Positions 56,969 to 64,000 of a DNA stretch of 64,000 nt are shown in pieces. The notes beneath the pieces were generated by a model. The model made no database searches. It worked only from the letters and a program-made list of their open reading frames with translations, and was not told the origin of the DNA. How positions within the stretch are numbered: position 1 is the first letter of the stretch; the number at the start of each line of letters is the position of its first letter. Made by a program: the position numbers and the translations under genes. Source of the stretch: Flavobacterium sp. (GTDB lineage Bacteria > Bacteroidota > Bacteroidia > Flavobacteriales > Flavobacteriaceae); NCBI RefSeq assembly GCF_027531905.1, contig NZ_JAPZSU010000048.1, forward strand, positions 23,892 to 87,891, read 5' to 3'.

Positions 56969-57462
56969 GTTATCCTTTTTTATTTGATGGTGGAACTAAC
57001 AATAGTTATTTTTTTGAAACGGAATTGGAATTGATTTATGAAATAAAATTCCGTCCTTCGAGTTACTTATTGGGAGACCAAAAAGCACCTTATGCTCACT
57101 TAATTTTTGAATTTATCATTGAGATTGTGCATAATCCTCTTGGGAAAAATCCCCCATTAGACAAATTAGTATCTTCTACTATTTCTTCGATTATAAAAGA
57201 TTTTTATTTCAAACAAGAGCAATCAGTTTGTATTTATATTTGCGATTCATCTGATGGAAAACAAGAACTTCGTAGACGAAAATTTGATAATTGGTTTTAT
57301 ACTCATAATCAATTTGGGTTGGTCAAAATAGACGAGCATATTTGTGATTCAAAAGGAATTTATTATCCAATTTCATTAATTATTCAACGGAATAACCCAT
57401 ATTTTTCAGAAATTATAAATGGATTTAGTCTACTTGCTTTACGAAGTAATGAGGATAAATAA
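56965..57462 (+). CDS. DUF6169-like protein of unknown function
   Basis: 165 residues, starting MSYPFLFDGGTNNSYFFETE. It resembles the family DUF6169 of Bacteroidota, by memory. No membrane segment or signal peptide. It has a conserved-looking middle (SVCIYICDSSDGKQELRRRKFDNWF) with paired basic residues. It is translationally coupled to the 55-residue gene by an ATGA overlap, then 30 bp separate it from the PcrB-type gene. No function is assigned. Confidence 0.7.
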   Translation: MSYPFLFDGGTNNSYFFETELELIYEIKFRPSSYLLGDQKAPYAHLIFEFIIEIVHNPLGKNPPLDKLVSSTISSIIKDFYFKQEQSVCIYICDSSDGKQELRRRKFDNWFYTHNQFGLVKIDEHICDSKGIYYPISLIIQRNNPYFSEIINGFSLLALRSNEDK

Positions 57463-57492
57463 TGTCATTAAGTAAGAACCTAAAAAGAACTA

Positions 57493-58224
57493 ATGACTAC
57501 AACAATCTATCAAGATATTCTACTGGCAAAAAAAGAAAAACGCAAGCTCCTTGCCATTCTTCTCGACCCCGATAAAATTGACTTGAATACGGTTCCTGCC
57601 TTAATTCAAAAAGTGATAAGCTCTCCAGCCACACACGTTTTTATTGGTGGAAGCCACGTAACTCATAATATTATAGACGAGTTAATTCTAAAGATTAAAA
57701 GCATCTGTGAATTACCTATTGTGCTTTTTCCTGGCAATCCATCTCAAATTTCAATTCACGCTGATGGTATTTTGTTTTTGTCCTTATTGTCCGGTCGCAA
57801 TCCAGATTTTTTAATCGAACATCAGGTAAAAGCAGCGCCAATTCTCAAAAAAACCGACTTAGAAATTATTCCTACCAGCTATATTTTAATTGAAAGTGGC
57901 AACGAAACAGCAGTAGCACGGGTAAGTAAGACTACACCCTTATCACGAATCGATGTTGAAAGCGTTTGTAATACTGCGATGGCTGGCGAAATGCTAGGGC
58001 ATCAGCTCATTTACCTCGAAGGAGGAAGTGGCGCAAAGCAATCGGTTCCATTAGAAATGATTCGAGAAGTGGCTAAAAACATTACTATTCCACTAGTTGT
58101 TGGCGGAGGCATTACCTCTTTGTTGGGGATACAAAATGCGTATGAAGCAGGAGCTGATTTGGTAGTAATCGGAACGGCTTTTGAAAAAAATCCTTCTTTT
58201 TTTGAAAATAAATATACACAATAA
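57493..58224 (+). CDS. Geranylgeranylglyceryl/heptaprenylglyceryl phosphate synthase family (PcrB-like)
   Basis: 243 residues, a TIM-barrel prenyltransferase. LLAILLDPDKIDLN at the N-terminus and the phosphate-binding loops LEGGSGAKQSV and LVVGGGITSLLGIQNAYEAGADLVVIGTAFE are family signatures. It joins a polyprenyl diphosphate to glycerol 1-phosphate. In archaea this makes ether lipids; Flavobacteriia have group II enzymes whose product is not settled. It precedes the PnuC gene by 3 bp. Confidence 0.92.
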   Translation: MTTTIYQDILLAKKEKRKLLAILLDPDKIDLNTVPALIQKVISSPATHVFIGGSHVTHNIIDELILKIKSICELPIVLFPGNPSQISIHADGILFLSLLSGRNPDFLIEHQVKAAPILKKTDLEIIPTSYILIESGNETAVARVSKTTPLSRIDVESVCNTAMAGEMLGHQLIYLEGGSGAKQSVPLEMIREVAKNITIPLVVGGGITSLLGIQNAYEAGADLVVIGTAFEKNPSFFENKYTQ

Positions 58225-58227
58225 ACA

Positions 58228-58860
58228 ATGATCGATTATTTTTTTGCTCAATATAAAGACTATTCCACACTGATGGTTAGTCTGGAACTCATTGCCATTT
58301 TTTTCGGCTTAGCCAGTGTTTGGTTTGCCAAAAAAGATAATATTTTGGTATTTCCAACGGGTTTGGTTAGTACTTCAATCTATGCCTATTTGCTTTGGCA
58401 ATGGGAATTATTAGGCGATTCGATGATCAATGTGTATTATTTTGTAATGAGCCTTTACGGTTGGTACCATTGGACACGTAAAAAGGGAGACAAAGTTGAA
58501 TTTCCTATTTCATGGACCACACGAAAAGACAAAGGCTATAGCATGGTTATTTTTGTAGCTACCATAATTTTTGTGGTATTGGTCTACCTTTATTTTGGTA
58601 AATTTACCACCTGGTATTCGTACGTAGACACTTTATTGACTGCACTATTTTTCGTAGGCATGTGGTTAATGGCAAAACGAAAAATTGAGAATTGGATTTT
58701 CTGGATTATTGGAGATTTCATTTCAATACCGCTTTATTTTGCAAAAGGATATACCTTTACAAGCCTTCAATACATTATTTTTACAATTATTGCCTTTTAT
58801 GGTTATTTAGAATGGAAGAAAACCTTAAACAGCTCTCCAAAACAGGAGCTTCAGAAATAA
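58228..58860 (+). CDS. PnuC-type vitamin transporter (nicotinamide riboside or thiamine)
   Basis: 210 residues and seven or eight membrane helices. PnuC family features are present (SLYGWYHWTRKK; YVDTLLTALFFVGMWLMAKRKIENWIFWIIGDFISIPLYFA split over helices). The GDFISIPLY segment looks closer to thiamine-specific PnuT than to NR-specific PnuC, an inference from memory. The next gene starts inside it by 49 bp. A TPP riboswitch lies 2.6 kb downstream. Confidence 0.85.
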   Translation: MIDYFFAQYKDYSTLMVSLELIAIFFGLASVWFAKKDNILVFPTGLVSTSIYAYLLWQWELLGDSMINVYYFVMSLYGWYHWTRKKGDKVEFPISWTTRKDKGYSMVIFVATIIFVVLVYLYFGKFTTWYSYVDTLLTALFFVGMWLMAKRKIENWIFWIIGDFISIPLYFAKGYTFTSLQYIIFTIIAFYGYLEWKKTLNSSPKQELQK

Positions 58861-60947
58861 TAAAAATTGCCATATTTGGACCTGAATCTACAGGCAAAAC
58901 CACTTTGGCAAAACAATTAGCCGAATACTATCAAACGGCTTGGGTACCCGAATTTGCACGCGACTATTTACAAGAAAAGCTAAATAGTGGTCGTGGTGTT
59001 TGTGATATAGATGATATGTTGCCAATTGCCTATGGACAAACTAAATTAGAAAATGAAAGTGCCGCTATTGCAGATACTTATTTGTTTTGTGATACGAATT
59101 TGATGGTGACCAAAGTGTTTTCTGAATTGTATTATAATTTTTGTGACTCGTTATTGGATAAAGCGGCTCGCACCCACCAATATGATTTATTTTTTCTTAC
59201 AGACATTGACGTGCCATGGGAAGATGATGGTTTGAGAGATAGCCCTGAAGGACGAGAGTCTGTTTTTTCAGTGTTCAAACAATCACTTATTGATAACAAA
59301 AAACCATTTATTACTCTAACTGGAGATAAAGGAACCCGATTGAACAAAGCCATAGCTATTCTGGAAGAGTTGCGTAAGGCTAAAAAAATGGGAATCGATT
59401 CTTTGGATTTTGTGCAAATCTATGAGCACGGTATTCCGATAGCTAAAGTCCAAGAACAACTAACAATTTACAAAAACGGAATTGCCAAAACCATTTTAGA
59501 CAGACCTGCGACAATTGGTGATGGAATTATGTATTTGTCTACGGAGGAGTTTATTGAAAAAGCTACTTTTTTTGATGCAAACAAAGCTTCTTTAACGTTG
59601 AAAAAATTAGTGCCTGCCTCTGGAGCAGCCACACGAATGTTTAAGTTTTTGAATGAATTTCTAAGAGATTATCATTACGAAACAGAGAGTATTAATGCAT
59701 ACATCAACAGAAAGCGCGATTTAGAGCTGTCGCTTTTTATTGTGGGTATGGATAAGTTTTCTTTTTTTGAAGCCATAGATAAGAGACTTAGGGCTGATTT
59801 TGCCGACTTTGAGTTTTGGCCAGCAGACAAAAAAAATTATTACTTTATAACTTATTTATTATACCCTGATTATTTTGATTTTGCGAGTAAACCTAAGGGT
59901 GTTTTGCCTTTTCATAAATATTCAGATCACGTAGCCACGCCATTTGAAGAGCATCTAAACGAAAGTGTGACCTATGCCTCAGTACAACAAAAAAGTTATT
60001 TACATTTTACCATAACTCAGGCACATCAAACCCTATTTGAAAAATTAGAGCAAGAACTAAAAAGTACCATCGAAACACAATCCAATACAATTATTGAAAT
60101 TGGGTATTCGTATCAAGATAAAGCTACCGATTCTGTAACAGTAGATGCCAAAAATAACTTGGTAAAGAATCAAAATAATGAACTTTTATTTCGTCCAGGA
60201 GGGCATGGTGCTTTGATTGAAAACCTCAATGCTTTGGATGCTGATCTTGTTTTTATCAAGAACATTGATAATGTAATTCAAAATCAAATGGACGCCATTG
60301 CTTTATACAAAAAGGGATTAGCGGGGATTTTAATTGAGTTACAACAGCGCATTTTTAAACAGCTAGAAGCCATTCACCAACAGCAAGTTAGCACATCAGA
60401 AGTTGATAAAATCGTAACTTTTGTTGAAAATGAATTGAGTATCAAGATGATTAAAGGGTTTCCAGAATTTACATTTGAGAATAAAATAAAAGAATTGATC
60501 GGGGTTTTAGACCGCCCGATTCGGGTATGTGGCATGGTAAAAAATGAAGGAGAACCTGGCGGTGGCCCTTTTTGGGTAATGGACGACAAAGGAAAGACAA
60601 GCTTGCAAATCGTAGAATCTTCTCAGATGGATCTAAAAAATGAAAAACAGCAGAACATTTTGGATAAAGCTACTCATTTTAATCCGGTAGATTTAGTTTG
60701 TGGCATTAAAAATTACAAAAACAAAAAGTTTGATTTAAGTCAGTTTGTAGATCATAATAGCGGATTTATCGTAGAAAGAACGTTAGGAAACGACACCATA
60801 AAATCCTACGAATTACCTGGATTGTGGAATGGAGCCATGGCCAAGTGGATTACCGTTTTTGTAGAGGTACCTATGGTTACTTTCAACCCTGTGAAAAATG
60901 TAAATGATTTGCTCAAGCCAGCACATCAGCCCCAGCACATTTTGTAA
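58812..60947 (+). CDS. NadR-like nucleotide kinase fused to DUF4301
   Basis: The frame opens at 58692, but ATG 58812 (MEENLKQLSKTGASEIIKIA) is the start that matches the kinase, giving 711 residues. Residues 1-190: P-loop kinase with Walker A FGPESTGKTTLAKQL and WEDDGLRDSPEGR, like the ribosylnicotinamide kinase domain of NadR. Residues of about 193-711: DUF4301 (LVPASGAATRMFKFL; LFRPGGHGALIENLNALDADLVFIKN; EPGGGPFWV). The two are normally separate genes. They join at 59385 through KAKKMGIDS, where an ATG follows a seven-A run. Confidence 0.85.
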   Translation: MEENLKQLSKTGASEIIKIAIFGPESTGKTTLAKQLAEYYQTAWVPEFARDYLQEKLNSGRGVCDIDDMLPIAYGQTKLENESAAIADTYLFCDTNLMVTKVFSELYYNFCDSLLDKAARTHQYDLFFLTDIDVPWEDDGLRDSPEGRESVFSVFKQSLIDNKKPFITLTGDKGTRLNKAIAILEELRKAKKMGIDSLDFVQIYEHGIPIAKVQEQLTIYKNGIAKTILDRPATIGDGIMYLSTEEFIEKATFFDANKASLTLKKLVPASGAATRMFKFLNEFLRDYHYETESINAYINRKRDLELSLFIVGMDKFSFFEAIDKRLRADFADFEFWPADKKNYYFITYLLYPDYFDFASKPKGVLPFHKYSDHVATPFEEHLNESVTYASVQQKSYLHFTITQAHQTLFEKLEQELKSTIETQSNTIIEIGYSYQDKATDSVTVDAKNNLVKNQNNELLFRPGGHGALIENLNALDADLVFIKNIDNVIQNQMDAIALYKKGLAGILIELQQRIFKQLEAIHQQQVSTSEVDKIVTFVENELSIKMIKGFPEFTFENKIKELIGVLDRPIRVCGMVKNEGEPGGGPFWVMDDKGKTSLQIVESSQMDLKNEKQQNILDKATHFNPVDLVCGIKNYKNKKFDLSQFVDHNSGFIVERTLGNDTIKSYELPGLWNGAMAKWITVFVEVPMVTFNPVKNVNDLLKPAHQPQHIL

Positions 60948-60948
60948 A

Positions 60949-61350
60949 ATGGAAACAGAAAAAATAGTAAACGAATTACAGTTTAAGGCCGTTAGAAGCA
61001 GTGGAGCTGGCGGACAAAATGTCAATAAAGTATCATCTAAAGTCGTTTTAACTTTTGATTTGAAACAATCCCAGGCATTAACCGAGGAAGAAAAAATAGT
61101 GTTAGCAAACAAATTAGCCAATAGAGTAACGTCAGAACAGCTTTTGATTTTGCATTGTGATGAAGACCGCAGCCAGCTCAAAAATAAAGCTATTGTAATC
61201 AAACGTTTCCTAGCCATAATCCGTGATGGATTGTTCGTTCCCAAAGAACGAAAAGCGACCAAAATCCCAAAATCGGCCATCAGAAAACGAATTAAGGATA
61301 AAAAGAGTTTATCGGATATCAAGCAATCAAGAAGGAAGCCCGATTTTTAG
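60949..61350 (+). CDS. arfB: Alternative ribosome-rescue peptidyl-tRNA hydrolase ArfB-like
   Basis: With ATG 60949 (METEKIVNELQFKAV), one base after the stop of the preceding gene, it has 133 residues. The catalytic GGQ is in SSGAGGQNVNKVSSKV. The C-terminal basic tail (IRKRIKDKKSLSDIKQSRRKPDF) is the ArfB feature that enters the mRNA channel of stalled ribosomes. It frees nascent chains on non-stop complexes. Confidence 0.92.
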   Translation: METEKIVNELQFKAVRSSGAGGQNVNKVSSKVVLTFDLKQSQALTEEEKIVLANKLANRVTSEQLLILHCDEDRSQLKNKAIVIKRFLAIIRDGLFVPKERKATKIPKSAIRKRIKDKKSLSDIKQSRRKPDF

Positions 61351-61377
61351 TAGTTTCAAAAACTTTAAACTTTAAAC

Positions 61378-61407
61378 TTGGAACTTCAAACAAATGATAT
61401 ATATTTG
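61378..61407 (+). promoter_or_regulatory. Promoter of the TPP-riboswitch/TonB receptor transcript
   Basis: TTG (61378-61380), exactly 19 bp, TATATTTG (61400-61407). The predicted start (about 61413) falls at the 5' edge of the riboswitch. Confidence 0.8.
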
Positions 61408-61411
61408 CGCC

Positions 61412-61486
61412 GTCTCAAAGGGGTGCTCTAAATAACGAGCTGAGATCATACCCAAAGAACCTAGGCGGGTAATGCTGCCAAGGGAA
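61412..61486 (+). promoter_or_regulatory. TPP riboswitch (THI-box)
   Basis: The conserved elements occur in order: GGGGTGCTC, GAGCTGAGATCATACCC, GAACCTAGGCGGGTAATGCTG, CCAAGGGA. They form helices P1 to P5 of the thiamine pyrophosphate aptamer. It precedes the TonB-dependent receptor by 110 nt. Downstream TGACAA (61491) and TTGTCA (about 61521) can pair, but there is no T-tract, so a translational or other mechanism is more likely than termination. Confidence 0.92.
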
Positions 61487-61597
61487 AAAATGACAAAATA
61501 CTAGAGTACTCGCTATTGTCTTGTCATAAAAACAAATCATTTATTAATTTAAAAATAAAAGAATAATTCCCCCTTTTATTCGTAAAACTATTTACGG

Positions 61598-63757
61598 ATG
61601 AACACCATTATTACATCAAAGAGCCAAAAGGCACAAGGCAAAAGCCAACAGCATTCCATTCGATTATTTTTTTTACTTTTCACTTTTCACTTTTCACTTT
61701 TCACTTTTGCTCAAGTAAAAGACACGACCAAAGTCAACCAATTGGATGATGTTTTGGTTTCGGCTGTGCGTGTGACGTCAAAAACTCCGGTTTCGTTTAG
61801 CAATTTGACTAAAAAACAAATTCAGTTTCGCAATTTGGGTCAGGACATTCCAACACTTATGAACTATATGCCTTCGGTGGTAACTACTTCGGATGCGGGT
61901 AACGGAATTGGCTATTCGGGAATTCGCGTGCGTGGTAGCGATGCGACCCGTGTAAACGTAACCATCAACGGAATTCCGTACAATGATTCTGAAAGTCATG
62001 GTACGTATTGGGTAAATATGCCTGATTTTGTTTCTTCAGTAGAAAGTATTCAGTTACAGCGCGGTGTAGGAACGTCTACCAATGGTTCAGGAGCTTTTGG
62101 AGCGAGTTTGAATATGCTAACCGATTCATATACCAAAGAAGCAAGTGCTGAAATTGCTAGCTCAATAGGAAGTTTTAATACTTTGAAAAACACGGTTAAA
62201 TTCAGTACCGGTTTACTAAATGACCATTTTGAAATCGCAGGACGTTTATCTGTTTTACAATCTGATGGATATATTGATCGCGCTAGTTCTGATTTGAAAT
62301 CGTATTTCTTGCAAGGAACTTATGTGGGGAAAACTACTTTACTAAAAGCTTTGGTTTTTGGAGGAAAAGAAAAAACATACCAAGCTTGGAACGGGATAGA
62401 TGGAGAAACGCTGAATAGCAATCGTAGATTTAACAGCGCTGGAATGTTTACAGACGAAGCGGGAACTACTCGTTTTTATGATAATGAAACCGATAATTAC
62501 CAACAAGACCATTCGCAATTGCATTGGAACGAAAGATGGTCGGATAACTGGAGTTCTAATTTTGCGTTGCACTATACCAAAGGGAAAGGCTATTACGAAA
62601 ACTACAAAGAAGACGCTAAGTTTTCTAGTTATGGTTTGAAACCGATTGTTATTAACGGAACAACCATTAACAAAACCGATTTGGTACGCCAAAAATGGTT
62701 AGACAATGATTTTTACGGAACTACTTTTTCTGCCAAGTATACTACCGATGCCTTGCAATTAATTTTGGGTGGAGGCTATAATAAATATGAAGGTGTCCAT
62801 TTTGGAAAAGTGATCTGGGCGCGCTACGCTTCTCAAAGTGAATTGGGAGATCGTTATTATGAAGATTTTGCCACGAAAACGGATGGAAACTTTTTTGCCA
62901 AAGCCAATTATCAAGTTTCGGAACAATTGAGTTTGTACGGAGATTTACAATATCGTCACGTACAGTACAAAGCCGATAGCCCAGAAACGGGGTTGGTCAA
63001 TGATACGTTTCGTTTTTTTAATCCCAAAGCAGGTTTGAATTATAAGATTGACGAGGCGAACACATTGTATTTTTCGTATGCAAGAGCCAATCGTGAACCA
63101 AATCGCACCGATTATGAAAATGGAGGCGTACGACCTGAAACCTTAGATGACTTGGAATTGGGATGGCGTTTGAACAACGAAAAAATACAATTGAATACCA
63201 ATTTCTACTATATGGCGTATAAAAACCAGTTGATTTTGACTGGAAAATTAGATGATGTGGGCGCTCCCATTCGTTCAAATAGCGAAAAAAGTTACCGTTT
63301 AGGGCTTGAAGTAGATGCGACTATTGCCCTGTCTGAACAATGGATGGTGCGTCCTAACTTTACTTTAAGTGCCAACAAGAATGTGGATTTGAATGTTGGA
63401 CTTGGAAATGTAACGACTGATATCGCTTATTCTCCTTCGGTAATTATGGGCAATGTATTGGTGTTTTCGCCAATTAAAGCCTTGCATTTGTCTTTGTTGC
63501 AAAAATTTGTAGGCGAGCAATTCATGAATAATTCTGACTCACTCGAGGCAAGATTAGCCGATTACTTTGTAAACGACTTCAATGTGAGTTACACATTCAA
63601 GCCTAAAACAATCTTTAAAGAAATTGTGTTAAGCGGATTAGTGAATAATTTTTTGGATAAAAAGTATGTGTCTAACGGGTATATGTATGACATCTATCCT
63701 TCCTATTACCCACAAGCAGAGATTAATTTCTTAGCAGGATTGAATTTGAAGTTTTAA
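61598..63757 (+). CDS. TonB-dependent receptor under TPP riboswitch control, probable thiamine (or precursor) importer
   Basis: 719 residues. Plug domain at about 50-160 (LDDVLVSAVRVTSKTPVSFS; GIRVRGSDATRVNVTINGIP; VESIQLQRGVGTSTNGSGAFGASLNM), then a beta-barrel ending in LNFLAGLNLKF-type strand. It resembles the OMR1-type receptors that follow THI-boxes in Bacteroidota. The signal peptide has an unusual long polar start (KSQKAQGKSQQ) and then LLFTFHFSLFTFA, which is encoded by five 7-bp repeats and could shift frame. A terminator follows at 63779. Confidence 0.92.
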   Translation: MNTIITSKSQKAQGKSQQHSIRLFFLLFTFHFSLFTFAQVKDTTKVNQLDDVLVSAVRVTSKTPVSFSNLTKKQIQFRNLGQDIPTLMNYMPSVVTTSDAGNGIGYSGIRVRGSDATRVNVTINGIPYNDSESHGTYWVNMPDFVSSVESIQLQRGVGTSTNGSGAFGASLNMLTDSYTKEASAEIASSIGSFNTLKNTVKFSTGLLNDHFEIAGRLSVLQSDGYIDRASSDLKSYFLQGTYVGKTTLLKALVFGGKEKTYQAWNGIDGETLNSNRRFNSAGMFTDEAGTTRFYDNETDNYQQDHSQLHWNERWSDNWSSNFALHYTKGKGYYENYKEDAKFSSYGLKPIVINGTTINKTDLVRQKWLDNDFYGTTFSAKYTTDALQLILGGGYNKYEGVHFGKVIWARYASQSELGDRYYEDFATKTDGNFFAKANYQVSEQLSLYGDLQYRHVQYKADSPETGLVNDTFRFFNPKAGLNYKIDEANTLYFSYARANREPNRTDYENGGVRPETLDDLELGWRLNNEKIQLNTNFYYMAYKNQLILTGKLDDVGAPIRSNSEKSYRLGLEVDATIALSEQWMVRPNFTLSANKNVDLNVGLGNVTTDIAYSPSVIMGNVLVFSPIKALHLSLLQKFVGEQFMNNSDSLEARLADYFVNDFNVSYTFKPKTIFKEIVLSGLVNNFLDKKYVSNGYMYDIYPSYYPQAEINFLAGLNLKF
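61675..61709 (+). repeat. Five tandem 7-bp repeats in the receptor signal peptide
   Basis: ACTTTTC occurs four times perfectly and once as ACTTTTG, head to tail, after a run of eight T (61667-61674). The unit length is not a multiple of three. Confidence 0.9.
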
Positions 63758-63778
63758 TTTTTAGTTTACTTATTTTTA

Positions 63779-63813
63779 AAATCCGGTGTCTTTTTGATGC
63801 TGGATTTTTTTTT
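63779..63813 (+). terminator. Terminator after the TonB receptor
   Basis: AAATCCGGTGTC and GATGCTGGATTT form a 12-bp stem with G-U pairs around TTTTT, followed by a T-run. Confidence 0.8.
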
Positions 63814-63862
63814 GAAATATCACTAAAAGTGGGTATTGTGAAATGTTTTTTTTTCTTAACTA

Positions 63863-63912
63863 TTTGTAACGGTTAACCAAAAAAAATTTTATAAATTTAA
63901 AACCGTTACAAA
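63863..63912. promoter_or_regulatory. Spaced inverted repeat flanking the promoter of the last gene
   Basis: TTTGTAACGGTT (63863-63874) and its exact complement AACCGTTACAAA (63901-63912). Between them TAAATTTA (63892-63899) resembles the -7 box. The right arm ends one base before the ATG. Confidence 0.6.
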
Positions 63913-63913
63913 A

Positions 63914-64000
63914 ATGAAAAAAATGATTTTTACTGCTATGGCAGTTTTGGCGTTTAGCGCTGTTTCAATGGCAAACACTATTGAAGTAAAAGAAGAAGTT
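63914..64000 (+). CDS. Small secreted protein, C-terminus beyond window
   Basis: 29 codons to the window edge: signal peptide MKKMIFTAMAVLAFSAVSMA, then NTIEVKEEV. The signal and an Ala cleavage site are typical of small exported flavobacterial proteins. Nothing else can be said of its role. Confidence 0.75.
   Translation, partial: MKKMIFTAMAVLAFSAVSMANTIEVKEEV

Noticed and set aside
1..64000. CRISPR array or prophage
   Set aside because: No regularly spaced repeats, cas genes or phage structural genes were seen.

Overview
The window looks like a chromosomal segment of a gliding, aerobic, low-GC member of the Bacteroidota, most likely Flavobacterium or a close relative. The evidence is SusC/SusD pairs, a gldD gliding gene, an alternative complex III plus cytochrome oxidase cluster, promoters of the Bacteroidota type (TTG, about 19 bp, TAnnTTTG), almost no Shine-Dalgarno sequences, and AT-rich spacers. 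No phage, insertion sequence, integrase or CRISPR array is visible. Most of the window is core genome. The accessory part is the first 15 kb.

Region 1 (1-15.3 kb) is a sugar utilisation locus. On the minus strand are an FG-GAP lipoprotein (cut by the window edge), SusD, SusC and a secreted GH65 enzyme. On the plus strand are a GH32 lipoprotein, a sugar/H+ symporter, a PfkB fructokinase, a damaged GH13 glucosidase and a LacI-type regulator. The likely substrate is a sugar containing fructose and alpha-linked glucose. Palindromic boxes of the type CGAAAACGTTTTCG occur as pairs, 20-21 bp apart, upstream of susC and between GH65 and GH32. They are the likely sites of the LacI regulator and tie the locus into one regulon. 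The GH13 gene has a frameshift in an A10 run and an in-frame stop near its end.

Region 2 (15.3-28.9 kb) holds queG and ruvB, then an eight-gene minus-strand operon actABCDEF-coxB-coxA. This encodes the quinol:cytochrome c oxidoreductase ACIII and two subunits of the aa3-type oxidase it partners, read from one promoter at about 28.82 kb.

Region 3 (28.9-35.5 kb) holds a SPOR-domain protein, the rimP-nusA-infB operon with a terminator-like hairpin in its leader, a tandem universal stress protein and tRNA-Gln.

Region 4 (35.7-47.4 kb) holds a large DUF2723/GT117 membrane glycosyltransferase, a polysaccharide deacetylase, a thioredoxin-fold protein without its cysteines, a membrane metallophosphoesterase, polA, ssb, gldD (without the usual gldE in front), a heavy-metal-associated lipoprotein and an EamA exporter.

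Region 5 (47.4-55.8 kb) holds an M16 peptidase pair, rplU-rpmA, a patatin/beta-barrel protein and ahcY.

Region 6 (56-64 kb) holds a phosphopantetheinyl transferase, a tiny gene overlapping a DUF6169 gene, a PcrB-type prenyltransferase, a PnuC-type transporter, a NadR-kinase/DUF4301 fusion, arfB, then a TPP riboswitch and a TonB-dependent receptor whose signal-peptide region carries 7-bp tandem repeats. The window ends inside a small secreted protein gene. Two copies of a REP-like hairpin with compensating stem changes lie at 45.74 and 55.93 kb.
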